From Loxodes magnus (Eukaryota > Ciliophora > Karyorelictea > Loxodida > Loxodidae): a stretch of DNA of 64,000 bases. Location of the stretch: assembly GCA_946699065.1 (NCBI GenBank), contig CAMPDV010000133.1, forward strand, positions 248,001 to 312,000. Reading direction: 5' to 3'. The translations under genes and the position numbers were made by a program. Below are positions 1 to 13,020 of this stretch, piece after piece; the stretch's first letter is position 1, and every line of letters begins with the position of its first letter. The notes under the pieces were generated by a model. The model had not been told where the DNA came from and ran no database searches. It saw nothing but the letters and a program-made list of their open reading frames with translations.

Positions 1-1514
1 AAATTCAAACTAAAGGATTTATAGTTGACTCAAGGAAATATCATGCTAGTTGCATTCTTGGGAAGTATTTGTTTATCTAGGGTGGAATTACATAAGGAGG
101 AAATTTTTTGGATGATTGTCTTGTATTGAGTCTTGAAACATATAAGTGATATTTAATGTCTAAATTCTCTCATGGTCATTAATCTTAAACAGACAAAAAA
201 AACCCAGGAGCTTTGGCTTTCCATAAATCAACAGCTGTTTATTGACTAGCATAATATACCCAAGAGTGGTATCAAATGGATTTAGTCAATGCAAGCAACC
301 TGAACAATAAAAAGGGAAAAACAGTAAACTTCTAGTAGGGAATTTATATGTTTGGAGGAATGAATGAAAATGGGTAAGTAGTTAATGATCTGTGAATTGG
401 AACGATTTACTAAAAGAAATTATCCTGATAACTAGCTAGCTAGTTTTCAGGTAGAAAGCCAAGTCCTAGGTGTTAGCATTCTTAAGTTCTAATTAATAAT
501 CTGGATTATCTTTGTATATTTGGAGGAAGAAACTAGTAATAGGTATGTTTAAGCGATATGTTCATTCTTGATTTAGAATAGCTAACTTGGATGGTGGTTT
601 GGCATTATGGATTGATCCCTAAAGGTAGATGCGCACATGCAGCTACTAGTATTGATTCCAGAATGATAATTTTCGGGGGTATAGGAAAATAATACTGCTC
701 ATCAAAGCTACATATTTGTGAGTTGGAAAAAAAGAAATCTCAGAAATGTATAGCTGATGATATAAAAAGAAAGCAGAAGTAAGAAAAACTAGCTTAGAAA
801 ATAGAAAACTTAATCAAGAGGAATAAGAAACTCCAGATTTCATAGCAGCTTGAAAAAGAGTTCGATCAAGACAGAGAACTAAGACATGTCTTCACTAAAT
901 TTTTCACAGAAACAACCGATAATATAACCCAATAGGAGCAAAAAAAGCTAAAGCAAGGTTATTGAGCTAATTACATTTTAGAAAAACACTTAGGAAGCTA
1001 TTTGCAGATTAAATTCTAGAAAAAGTAGGAAAAAAAATTTTAGCTCATGAATGACCAAATGCAACCATAAGCTTAAATGAATTAAGAAGAAACGAAAAAG
1101 TTAATCGCTTAAAAGATTAAATACAATATAGAAGAGAAGAAGCCTTTGCTTTAGTTTAATAAGAAATAAAGGGGGAGCATTCTAAGTAATTTTATGAAAT
1201 TGGATAATTCTCTTAACGTAATTCCTAAATATCATTTAAACTACTCTGAAGAAGCTGAGAAGAAGGAATAAATTCCTAGGAACTAAAGTCAAAAAATCTT
1301 ATAGCCTATAATTAAAGAAGAACCACTTAAAATTAGTATCCCTTAAACTAGAGAAGTAACTCCAATTCCAAAAATATACAATTCAGTCAACACTCCATAA
1401 AACTTCGACAAAATATTACAAGAAACAAGCAAAAAGTTAATAATGAAAACCATGCCGAAAATTATATAGCGTAAAAAGCCCGGTAAGAAGGAACTTAATA
1501 CTTTTATGTTCTGA
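1..1514 (+). CDS. Kelch-repeat protein with C-terminal coiled coil (5' partial)
   Basis: The frame beginning at base 3 is continuous for 503 codons to a TGA at 1512-1514, and the 5' end lies outside the window. At least three kelch blades are visible: an N-terminal one ending in a QGG, then MFGGMNENG followed by NDLW about 15 residues on, then a third with LCIFGGRN and later IIFGGIG. Kelch blades build a beta-propeller used for protein binding. From about base 720 the protein turns into a Lys/Glu/Gln-rich coiled coil and a low-complexity tail. TAA and TAG occur many times in frame as Gln, and TGA occurs in frame where kelch repeats expect Trp (near 147 and 391). No intron is needed. The ligand is unknown. 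Confidence 0.85.
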
Positions 1515-3333
1515 TTATATCATTTGTAATTACAATTATATCATACTACTATAGCCCTACAGTTTAAATCAAGCTTTCTTATTTCAATTCATATACTTTT
1601 TGCTAAGAATTTTCTTTATAAACTGGTATTTTTATAAGTTATTATATCTATCGCCATTTTTTAAGTTACTAGATCTATAAATAAAAAGTATATCACTATC
1701 AGCTTCTCGCTATTAAAAGTGTTAGCTTTGAGATTTAAAGCTTCTATAAAATGGTTTATAAGGAAAATTATCTTATTAAGGTTTTTTAAATGTAATATAA
1801 TGAGTAAACTTATAGCTTAATTATCTAGCTATAAAAATTCGCTTTATGATTTACTTAAAATTCTCTAAATAAAGGATATTTTATAACTAAGTAGAGCGAA
1901 GTAAAACGAACTTTATAAAGATTAAAAAAGCTTAGCCAGTTATATGTTAAGAAACGATTGATTAAGACTTTTATAATGCTTCAAAATAAACCTAATATAT
2001 AGGAATGGATCTAGTCAGACTTTCTTACATTTTACAAAGAGTATCATACGCTTTATAATTACACTTACATACTTATTTCAATCGAAAATAGATTTCATTT
2101 AATTAAATTTGAAAGACTTAATTTCGATTCGTATATAGTAATTATATTGGAGTCATTTATCATGCTTATAAATATTAAAAACTAATGGTATATAAGAATT
2201 TTATGTAACACTCTAAATTTTGACTATTCCCTAGATCTTTAAATTTGTTGGTTCAGATGCTGAATAGAAAGTTATACTATTAAAGGTTTCCATTTAAGTA
2301 TTCTATAAATCAACAAGCTTTTGGAATTTTTAAGCGCTTTCTTACTCCAAAATTTTAATTACTTTGAATGAATTAGCAATGTGATAAGGTAATTAAGATG
2401 GTAATACAAAATTCAAGTTCATTTAGCTTTTTAATATTTCAATGCCAAATCTACCAAAAGCACATTACTTCAATTTTCCAACATATAAAAGTTCCAGTTA
2501 TCTAATAAATATACATAACCCAAACCATTTCGAATCAATACATAATGCTAGACAATTAAAGTTTTGCTCTTTTACTAAGGATCATTTTTTACTGGAGTAG
2601 ATAGTATTCTTTTTGAAGGCTATATTATAATGTTATCATTAAATGATTTTAGAATGTATTTAAAAGCCTAAAATGACACTCCAAATTAAGCAAATTTATT
2701 ATTGAAATAGTTTTTTGCATCTTAATACCTAATTAGCACTTTCTATTAGTTTTATTTAAGTATTATAGCTCTTTGCTTTTTGTAACTCTATTATCAATTA
2801 ATTATAACAAAAGCTCCAATAAAATTCAGCTATATTAAGATTGGTATCTAGGAGATAACATTCACTAAGCCTTTTAGATTGACAGTATTACCTGCATTAC
2901 TATAGATTGAGAATTAGAGGAGTTGGATTACTCTTACTTATATTAATCGAATATCTATAATAGTATGATTCTATGATACCATCACTCGCTTCTTATTTTG
3001 ATCATTTCCTTATATCATTAATTTCTATCTTTTTAGTCCCTTTTATAGCTCTTTCTCTTATTACTTTAACTATATACTTACTAAACTATTCCTGATTCTC
3101 TTGGTATGATCTAGAGTTTAGTTAGTGATGAAAACACGGAAGGTATAGAATTTAATATTATTGTGTAAAATAGAGATTTATAGGGGATAAAGCAGTTTTT
3201 TCTATATAAGTTAGATAGGATTAAAATAATGATAATAATATCTTAAAGAAGGGAATAATTATATTTGGTACAAAGGAATATCATAGATTTATAGCCATTA
3301 TAATATAATAATATATTATGCTTTATATATGTA
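1515..3333. other. AT-rich intergenic spacer
   Basis: About 1.8 kb of very AT-rich sequence between the kelch gene and the 3' end of the channel gene. No frame shows conserved motifs or coding-like composition. I see no RNA gene. Confidence 0.5.
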
Positions 3334-6300
3334 TCATTTATGCTTTCCATACTTAGTCTTCAAAATAGATATGAGATAGTCTAACTTTTTAAAGCTATTG
3401 TAAAATATGGATTTGATGTTGAAAGATTTGGAATTTATAACAAAAAATTAATTTAACCAAGAAATTTTAAAGGTTGAGATCCTGATTTGAACTATATTCT
3501 AAGAGACAAAAATCTTCAAGTGATTCTTTTGGAATATGCTATGGTATCTTGACTCTGATCGGGCTATTTTCTGACATACAGGATCGATCTTAGGAGTTCT
3601 CGGCATCCTCAGAATCAGATGTTTGTAAAACGCTGGAGTTATTGATATAAGAAATGTTATCATTAGAAACTTCTTCTAGGTTAATCTTGAAGTTTTATTC
3701 ATCTTCTTTATAATATTCTTTTTCATCTTCTTTCTAATCTTCTTTTTCATCTTCTTTCTAATCAACTTTTTCATCTTCTTATTCCTCTTCATTTTCAACT
3801 TCTTTTTCAAATGTTTTTTCAAACTCTAAATTTTAAGTTTTATCTTCTTCTAATATATTTTGAGTAACTTCTGTACTTTCAGGTGTTTTAAAATCCGTTT
3901 TTGTAAAAGCATCAATCTTCCTTCCTCTATAAACTATAGGAAGTTAGAACTTCTATGCTTATTTTTGATTGTCAGTGATTACTTCCTATGATTAAGGCAT
4001 AAATCTTCCAATAAATGAATTTTTATCAAAAATGCAATTTGCCTTTTATGAGACTGTGCTTATCTCCTTATTTGATAGTAAAGTTTATTGTAAATTTCCA
4101 ATCAACTTGTTGTTAGCATTTTTTTCACTGATCTACTTTATTAGCAATTACATAGTAAGTGTCAGCGTTTTCTTTAGATTTTCCACTTGATTTGTTATTT
4201 ATTGAACTTCTTTGTTATCAACATTTTCTTTTTATGCTTATCTTTTAAGCCAATCTGCTTTATTCTGCTTGAATGATGTTTTACTTCTACTTTATCTTCG
4301 AAGTCCTTGAACTTTACCGAAGGAGATAGTCTTTTTTAGTTTAATTTTAGTTTAAATCTATTATGGAATCAGGCTTTCACTTCTTTTTAATAATCCAGTA
4401 TTGGCTTAGCTTTATTTATCTTGATTTTGATTTTAAAATTTCCCTTGAGGTATTCTATTTGTAGTCTCATCCTCTGATGATTACCCTGAACATACATTCA
4501 AATCTTTCCTTCCTCTAGTTGTCTCTTCGAATGTAAGATCCTTAAGTGAGGATTTTTTTGCTATAGTGTTAGTCGATTATAATAGAGGATCTTGAGAATT
4601 TCTTTGAAAACTTGGAAAGAATGATGAATAAGATTTTCCCATCCTATCATCATTAGTCTCAGTTTCAACTAGTCTTTTAGCCTTAGTCTCAATCTAGAAA
4701 GCAGAAGAATTAACAATTGCCTGCTATTTGCTACTTTGATACTCAGAACGTCTCTTTATTGAGCTTTCATACATATCACCAAAATATGCTTAAAATTTTA
4801 CAAAGCAATCATGAAAATCTTCCTTACGGAAGCCTAGAAGCTCAGAGTTCATTGAAGCTCTGGCAGTATGATCTCTAACTTTTTAAACTTCTTCAGTAAT
4901 CTCAATTATTAGCTCACCTTCACCAAAATGTTCTCCTTCTTCTACATGAAAGTATTCGATAACCTCATCCAGAATTTCAATGACAAAAGAAACTTGACCC
5001 TTCACTATGAAATACACTAAAATTAAAATTCTTACACTCATCTGCAAGATCCCCTTCTTTATAGATAAAGTCACCTTTCTACACTCTAATTGGTTTCAAT
5101 AAAGGACTAATATAAGTAATGAACTAAGGTGGCTTTGAGCTGAAAAATTGGTTTCTCTTGATAAGAGTTTCGTTCATTTTAACACTCAATGATATTTTTA
5201 AATTAGGAGGAAGCGAATTAACAAACTCAATCATCTCCAGCTTATTTTTTCTTTCTTCGTACCTAACAGCTTGAATAAGTTTCTTCTTAAGGCTTAAGTT
5301 GATAGAATACTCTTTACAAATAGAATTTAGAATCTCCAGTTTCTTAGTTATTAAACTGGTTTTTCTATCTAGTTGGTTCATTAAGTTGGTTAGAGTACTA
5401 ATAGTATAGGAATAGATTAAAACCCCACATATCATTACGCAAATCGTAAAAATTTGTTCGTATTTGTTACCTGGGGTTAAATCTCCATAGCCAACAGTTG
5501 TTAAGGTAGTAAGAGTTCAGTAAAATGCGGATATGTACAAATCAAAATCGTCATCCTTTTCTATTTTAGAATTCTAAATTCACGTTTTATTATCTTCTAG
5601 CAAAGCTATAAGCGCTCATAAGCAAGCTATGACATGCACACTAACTAACATAGTTACAACTAACTAGAAGAACCTCTCAACTGTATTTGACATTCTAAAA
5701 AGTTTGGAGAAGATATAGAATGCTTTGTTCTGATTTCTGGTCAGCTTTACTATACGTAATAATTTCACAATCTTAACGAGCCTATAAAACCTTGGAATCC
5801 TCAAAAGTTCTATAATTTCACCTCAATTTTTTCTAAATCCTATAATATACTCTATTGGAATACAAGAGCAGAAATCTACTAAAAATCAGCCATAAAGGTA
5901 ATGGATAAAAATTTTTTTCCTATTGATGATTAAATTGTCATCTTTATCATAGTATGCTGTGTTAAATCATATTATAACGTCTATAAAGAATAGAAAGTCC
6001 AATGTTATATCTACTATCTCTCATGCTTCGTTTGTTTCTAAAAATGCTATCTAGTATGGAACTATCGTCACTGTATATATAAGTAATCTTGGTTAAAAAC
6101 TTACAATGTTATTAAAATATCTCAGTAGCTTTTAAAGAAGTCATCTGGTAAAATCAGTTTCAGATTTTAGTACTCTGCTTGATTTCTAAGTCTTTGAAAA
6201 TTTATGTCAAAATCCTATATTTAAATTATCTTACTTGTCCTTCCAGAATTTCGTTGACAGTTCTTATCTGAGCTATATACTCTTCACTTTTATCTTCATC

Positions 6301-6507
6301 ATCTTAATTAATAAATTCTTCAGGTCGTTGCTGTAATTTTGTAGAAGCATAGTTGGATTCTTCTGAAATATTATATTAAGCTTTAAACATGGAAATAAAA
6401 GTATTTTCAGTTAGTTAACTCGAAGCTTGAACACTATCTGAATTTTTATTATGCGTCTTATTGTCAGATTTTGCAACTGCCTATTGAAGAAGATTACTTA
6501 GTTTCAT
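3334..6507 (-). CDS. Voltage-gated K+ channel, EAG/CNG type, with cyclic-nucleotide-binding domain
   Basis: About 1,033 residues if four small introns are removed: 6234-6215 (20 nt), 6104-6088 (17 nt), 5035-5017 (19 nt) and, less surely, 3579-3564 (16 nt). The six-helix core begins near residue 118. S4 is basic (residues RIPRFYRLVKIVKLLRIVKL). The filter is TVGYGD near residue 328, preceded by WTLTTLTT with Trp written as TGA. S6 and a C-linker follow, then a CNB fold from about residue 470 (KGDFIYKEGDLADE, later FGEGE). The C-terminal 490 residues are polar and acidic. It should conduct K+ across the plasma or ciliary membrane under voltage and possibly nucleotide control. The start is the first ATG of the continuous frame. 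The last exon and stop are uncertain; without the fourth intron the TGA at 3283-3281 would be used. Confidence 0.9.
3704..3790 (-). repeat. 24-bp coding tandem repeat in the channel tail
   Basis: A 24-base unit is repeated about two and a half times and encodes Lys/Glu/Asp octapeptides of the form KEDEKEDQ in the cytoplasmic tail of the K+ channel. The copies are nearly identical, which suggests recent expansion by slippage. Confidence 0.75.
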
Positions 6508-7049
6508 TTTTATTTTACGATTTATTTTTTATATTATCAGCGATTTAAGGTACATTAATAATAAATCAATACTTCATTTAAACTAGTTTATAACATCCTA
6601 GTATCATTACTATTCAAGCTTATATCCTTTTATTCTGGATATGAACACTATTCACTTACCTCATCACTTTTACCTCCGTCACATTTTATCATTTAGCATT
6701 GATAATATTTTTAGCTGTCATTAAATAATATAACTAATTTCATCTATTTAGCATATCAAAACTCCTAAATATATTTTAATCCTTTTATTTTAAATTACAG
6801 AACCTAATCCTTCTTTATGAGAAAACAATAAAGGTAACTTTAAACTTCATTTTACTCCTGTAAAAAACCTAAATTTTTCTTTTCATTATTGTTTCAATGT
6901 TAGTTTTAACATTGATTGAAAAGCTATTTTTGGATAAAAGTTTTAATATTTCATTAAGCTTTTATATTTTGATTTATTTGAAAAGGGAATTCTCTTATTT
7001 CTTGAATTCTAAGAAGATTTTTTTTATATCTGTGATTTAAATTTAAAGC
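6508..7049. other. Intergenic spacer holding the channel promoter
   Basis: AT-rich, between the channel start at 6507 and the 3' end of the PX-domain gene at 7050. No gene recognised. Confidence 0.45.
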
Positions 7050-8223
7050 TCACATGCTTATTGCTTGTCTTAGTATTATTTCCTTAAGTTTAACAGGTTT
7101 AATAATAAGAGACTTTATGTTTATCTAGATTAATAAGAGTTTAAGTGATAAATATTGGCCTTGTCTTTTAATTTAGAAATTAAAGGATAAAATGCTTGAA
7201 TTAGAGATTGATATTTCCTACTAATCTATCATTTGAGCTTGAATTCTATCTTTGGATAGAAACATCTCTATGAATTCTTGGTTCTAGTAAGTGGAGTCGA
7301 TCTTTACTATTTTCTAAAAGAACTTCTCTATTAGTTATCTTCTCTTTCAGATCATATCATCTCCTACGTTTTTGAAAGAAGGTACCATCCACGAAAGTCA
7401 GTTGAGATAATTCCTGTGAGGAAACTATAGTTTCTTTATTTGCTAATTTTGCTTGGCCAAGCTCTTGTACAACTGCTTTAGTTCAGAATACCTTGTATTT
7501 ACAAACCATTCTTACCCATCATTTCTTCTAATTTTTAGCAAAAACTTAGTGAACTATTTTTTACTATTTTCCTTTTTGATGTTCCTTCAATGGATTATAT
7601 GTATATTAAGCTACTTTAGTCATGTTTCATCCATGTGTAATATTTCCAATTTCAATAAGGGACGAATATCTTCCTTGAATTTCTTAACTACTTGATCATA
7701 AAAATTAGACTTTTGTTCTAATATAAGTCATATCTCAACTAACTGTCTTTTAAGTTCCTTTAATTAACTTAAGCTGAAACTAATCTAATACTCGATTTTC
7801 TTTTCGCTCTCATTTTTCTAAATTTTCATCTCTAGATTTTAGAGTTCAACAGAAGGTTGAAAAGAGTTTTCCAAGCTACTATTATTAATCAATTCTTCTT
7901 CATTTTCTATTGCTTCAGGTACTGAGTAGCAGGTAATAACTACTGCCTGCTCAACATTTTCAAGATTCAGTTCAATTGATTCTTCTAAGCGTTAATCAGA
8001 GCCTTCTCTTATCTAAGTCTTTAGTATTTAGTTATTGAATGTCATTTGAAAGTAGTATAGTTTATTAGAGTCGCCAAGATTAACAGCTTGCAAAAATTTT
8101 ATATATACAGAAGGATTCTTTAGCTAAGCAAATGCTTCCATATAAATCAAATTTTTAATATCATAGAAAGCTTTAACCATACACTAATAAGTAACTCACC
8201 AATATTTAACCTACTATCATCAT
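7050..8223 (-). CDS. PX-domain (phosphoinositide-binding) protein
   Basis: 385 residues, starting at a double ATG at 8223, with one 16-nt intron (8199-8184). The N-terminal third is helical and unrecognised, with an acidic stretch (IENEEELINN). From about residue 185 the fold matches a PX domain: beta strands, then WFVNTRYSELKQLYKSL where the Arg-Tyr is the phosphoinositide-contact position, a FPHR segment, and KRRQLIEKF in the helix where PX domains carry their second basic cluster. PX proteins bind PI3P on endosomal membranes. The loop usually written PxxP is degenerate, so lipid specificity is uncertain. In-frame TGA codons encode Trp (for example in VEIWLILE and MIWKRRQ). The stop TGA is at 7052-7050. 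Confidence 0.72.
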
Positions 8224-9324
8224 TCCTAATCAAGAGATTAGTAGCAATGAGATCTTACTTTATTATAATAAGCTTTAGTTAGTTCAATGAGGGAATTTGT
8301 TCTTGTTGGTATTGATAGAAAGATAATCTAAAAGTAGTAAAAGGAACTAATCGAAAGCTGGATTTTTTGATTAAAAATGTATATAAGGTATAGATTTTTT
8401 CCCTTGACAGACTATTTCTTGAGTAAGACATGCTTTTAAATCATATGGACGAGCTTTTTTCATAAGAATAGTTTAAGAAAAAATTTAAAAATATTGTGAA
8501 GCTGATCTAAGAAGTATTAGCATACCTGCAATGATTGATTTATTTAGCTTACAAATAAATCTATAAACAAGGCAGTTTTTCCTCAAAATCTAAGACTTAA
8601 TCTTTAAAATCATAATTGAATAATACTTTTTATAATTTGGTGGTGGTAAAGTTTGTAAATCTGATTTAAATCAAATATGTTTATAATATAGATTGCTTAC
8701 AGTACTCAAAGGATATTTATATAATCTACTTTAACAGAATAAGTCTTTTATATCTAAAGTTAACCCAATTATTCTATTTCAATTTAGCTAAATAAATTCT
8801 TACTTTATACTTCTTCTAATATCAATTTGCAATTAACTGTATTTGCATCCCTTATTTGTATTCTACTAAATGCAGGTCTTATTATAATATGATAGACAAA
8901 GCAAGTAAGTTACTTTATCAAGGATATCAATTTTGATTATCTAATCCTATTTAAGGACGAAGGATAGTTTTACAGATAATCAGCTAGTGACTAGAAGTAT
9001 ATTAATATGCTTACATGTTTATACTATTTTTTCCCTTTCGCTTTTTCATATTTTAGTTCTACCATAAACTCTATTAAAGAAAGTCATTCTTGCTTAATTA
9101 TTTAGACAAAGAAGCTTTTATAGTATTTATGAGATATAAGTTATTGACTCTTTTTATGATAGAAGTCGATGAAAATTATCTAGAAACTTCAATTATGAAG
9201 CAGGATATTTAAATTAGCGACCTTAGATAGTCTGTCTAGATTCTAAAGATATTACTTAATATTAAAATAAAGTAGATTTTCCTTATTTATCCTTATTGCT
9301 ACAAAGTAAAATAAGCATAATATA
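8224..9324. other. Intergenic spacer
   Basis: About 1.1 kb of AT-rich sequence. I see no conserved motif, RNA gene or convincing coding frame. Confidence 0.45.
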
Positions 9325-9769
9325 TCAAAATTAAATTTCATTTATAAAGTTCACCCAAGAATTCCAAATATCCTAATCCACTCCAAATTTAATACAAAAG
9401 AGCTTAGTTTTTTGAGTAGCCGTACTTAAAGGAAGTTTTGACAGATAGCCTTATAATATCTCCTTCCTAATAGCCAATTCTTCTGCATTTAGAGTGTTAT
9501 TTCCTGTATTAATAATCACCTTTTAAAAGATTGATATTTTTTAATTTATCAGGGAACGAAGGCAATTTTCATGTCTTTTCCTTCGACTTTAGATCAGTTG
9601 CTACTAAGACTTTATCAAAAGGTTTTGCTTCCTGCTTTTCTCCTTATTTAGTCTCTTCTTATTACATTATTCTCTCTCTAAGCTTCAGTTCTTCTTATTG
9701 CTGCTTTTTTATTTCCCTTTGCTAAATATAAAATTTCAGTTCTAAATGTAGTTCATAAATTTCGCTCAT
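9325..9769 (-). CDS. Small hypothetical charged protein, 142 aa
   Basis: An ATG at 9769 opens a Lys/Gln/Glu-rich helix (residues about 15-55), followed by a more globular part containing PFDKVLVATDLKSKEK and a C-terminus ending WVNFINEIQF before TGA at 9327-9325. One 16-nt intron (9519-9504) is required; removing it keeps a coding-like frame on both sides. TGA appears once as Trp. I do not recognise the family. The coding call rests on composition, frame continuity and the intron, not on a domain. Confidence 0.62.
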
Positions 9770-10885
9770 TCTAAGTTATGCAATTGTGGTTTTTCCTAGA
9801 AAAATTAATTTGATAGTGAACACTAAATGTAACTTACTATCCTTACATTATTTTAGTTCTGCATCAGTAACTGAAACATCATATTGTTAATCCCTTTTCA
9901 TTTTTAAAGATTGAGATATTTGATTTTATAGTTAAAATAAAGAATTTTAGACTTCGCTTCATACCCCCCTTTACTTTATACTTAATTAATTACTCTTCTT
10001 TAGCTTTGCTTATTTAAAATTTATCTGTCAAATAGAGAAGTTCAAGTCATTTTTAGAACTGATTAATTAATAAGATATTCTAGAATATTTGCTTCATAAT
10101 CTACTTTATGCCTTTTTTATTTTTGCTTACCTGGAAATATTTCAATTATTATTATTTTAGTTAGACATTAGGATCTTTCGATACTACAAGACTCTTATAT
10201 TGGTCCTAATATTTGTTTACTTTAAAAGGCGCTTAAATAACCAAAATAATGTTTCACTTATTGTTTCTTAGATCTCTTAAAGCGCTTGATATATCAAAAG
10301 CATTTATTTAAGCTAATCTATTAAGTAATATTTAAATTTATGCTTTCATATAGATGATAAATGATATAGATATGCTATTAAGAAATTATTTATCTATAAA
10401 CTAGTTGTGATACTAAATAATTCTTATATCCTCATTGAATCTTTAAGGAGTATTCTGATCTTAGTAACTCTGAATAAGGCTATTGGTAGTAATATGAGAG
10501 AAAATAATAGCTACCACAGATTTCATTTAAGTGGCATGTGCTTATAAATATTCTAATTTGCTTTCTACTTAAAATGTTAAATAAAAGCAGATCTTTAACT
10601 TCTTCTATCAGCCTTCTAGGTTAAGACATTATTTATATAATCAGAAAAGTATACTATCTTTCTTATGTTTTAATACCTAAACAGTAAGTCTTTATCTCCT
10701 AATACAACTCTACTATGATGAGCTATCACTATAATAACTTGCTTTCCTTATTTTGAGTTCTAACTTTACTTTCTTGCCCGTTCTGAATTAGACATTAAGC
10801 TTCTAGCTATAGCCAAGTTAACTAGAACTGTAATTAAAGAGTATTTCTGATATCAATCAGTTAGGTTATTTTGATATTACTCATT
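9770..10885. other. Intergenic spacer
   Basis: AT-rich, between two divergently transcribed genes (starts at 9769 minus and 10886 plus), so it should contain both promoters. No other feature recognised. Confidence 0.45.
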
Positions 10886-12400
10886 ATGAAGAAAAATTTT
10901 TAAAGAAGTGCTACGAAACGTAAAACAAAGGCTATCTCCTTCATTAATTCTAACTCTTACTCTAACTCACCAACAGCCTTAAAGTCTACACTTTCTTAAT
11001 TAAGCTCAAGGGAATTAAAGATTTCTCACAGAAAAGCTCTATCAAACTTTGAGTTTTAGCTGGATAGTTCAATTTAGAAGTCAAAAAAGAAAATAAGAGA
11101 GTAAAAGCAGATGCTCAATATAGAAACGCTTGACTCTGGATCTACTTAAAAGAACCTTAACTTGATTAACCATTAAAGCAAGATATGATCCAATAATCCT
11201 GCTATTATTAAGCTTCAATAAGACAAAGAGCAAAACTAATTAGTATATAATTAAGCTTAGTAGATTAAAAGTGCTGCTGCTACTATAAATCCAAGTAGAA
11301 AATCTTAAAGAAAGTAAGCATCTGCAAATTTTCTGCAGGAGTAGTAATATTTGAAGCTTCAATTAACGAAAACACCTTTAGAAATATTGCAAGATGTTAG
11401 TGTTAGGTAGAAGATAATTGAGGCTTTCAAGCAATAGTAAATAAGGTCATCAAACTTTTAGTTTAGAAATAACCTAAAATATGATTAATTCTTTAGACCG
11501 AAAAAAGGAACAATGAGTCATTGGCAATTTCTCTCCTAAAAATAAAAGTAATAAGCTAAGATGCTTCTATATAGCGAAATAGCGTCAAATATCGATCCTG
11601 AAGGCTTTACTAAAGAATAGGGCAGATTTCTAGAATCCAGAGGGTTTATAGATGATCATAATAAATTCTACAAAGTTCCTTATAAAATCTGACCAAAAAC
11701 ATAGCAAACTCACCTATCTATTAGTAGGAGTAAAAGTGATAACTAAAGCTTTCAAGAGATTCAACCAGAGAATTAGAGTGAAAATATGCAAGAGTTGCTT
11801 CCAATAAAAGTATAAAATTAGTTTAAAACCCAGAAATCTTTAATAGATAACAGGAAAAATAATAAAAGCGAGGAAAGCTAAAAAATTAGAAAATAGTTTT
11901 CAGAATCGAATATACATAAACGACTCCTCTTCAATGGTCTTGATTCTGATGATTTAGCTAATTAGAATAAAAGCGAAAAGTAGAGTAAAAGTAATAAATA
12001 ACAAGGTAATAAGCAAAAAAAGTAGTTAAATAATCAAAAGAGCTTCAAAGAAGATATGCAATAAGAAGAAAACTCGTAAGTTGATCTGACTAAATTATCA
12101 GATATAATTAATAAATGTAATTTTGAAAGTAGAGATTCAGAATGAGTTAATAGTACTATAAAGAATTTTAAAAGGTAAAACAGGGAACTTGATACCTTTT
12201 AAAAATTTAAAAAAAGAGATGGAATAGTTAGGTATTTGATATAAGATGCGATTAAGGAACTGGAAAGAACTAAATTACCTTAGTATATAATTAATAGCAT
12301 TAAGTGGAATACAACTACGATTAATTAGGCGCTATCATGGTAAAATGAGAAAAATGGTGTTAAGGCATCTCCTATCACTGGTGCTTAGAAGAATAATTGA
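10886..12400 (+). CDS. Hypothetical Ser/Asn/Lys/Gln-rich protein, 504 aa
   Basis: An uninterrupted frame from ATG 10886 to TGA 12398-12400 with no intron. The N-terminal 100 residues are basic and Ser-rich. The middle contains a better ordered stretch around DPEGFTKEQGRFLESRGFID. Residues about 330-430 are a low-complexity Lys/Gln/Asn/Ser region. The C-terminal 70 residues look helical (RYLIQDAIKELERTK). The composition is that of an intrinsically disordered cytoskeletal or regulatory protein. I do not recognise a family. TGA is used as Trp a few times. The coding call is supported by purine bias and length. Confidence 0.7.
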
Positions 12401-13020
12401 ACTATGATTATATAATTTATTGAAATCTTTATATTAAAGAAAAGCTTTAGTGTTAATCAGCAATCTAGGCTGTATATAAATTACTAAAGAGCTAAGATAA
12501 TAGATAAATATAATATCCGAACTTAACTTAAGTTAGATAATTTTTTTAATCTAATTCAATATTTTTGAATCAGTCTCTATAAAAGCAGATAAAAAATGAC
12601 ATTGTATAGATATTATTTAGTTGCATTTAAAGCGCATAAAAATTGCCGAATGAAGTGGAGACGATAAACTCTAGGGAGAAAGGAAAAATAGAGATTAAGT
12701 ATCAGGTAGAATATATAATAATATTTTTATTAAGAAGGACTTAAAATTCAAAATTATATTAAGATATTTCTTATAAAAATGATGCTACTAGCTATTCATT
12801 CAAATAAACTAGCAATAAAAGATAAGAAATATAAAAAGTGAGAAATCAAAAACCTGGATTTTTAAGTCAATTTTAAGCTTTTAATTTAATCAGCTAATAT
12901 ACTTAATACATTTTAAGTAAGAGCTGAAAATATAGAGATTCTCTTAAATATTTAAATGGCTTTTTTCATTAAAAGCGCTTGGAAGAAATTATACGTAAAG
13001 AAGAGAAAATAATAAATAAA
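12401..13020. other. Convergent intergenic spacer
   Basis: About 620 bp between the 3' ends of two convergent genes. AT-rich, nothing recognised. Confidence 0.45.
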
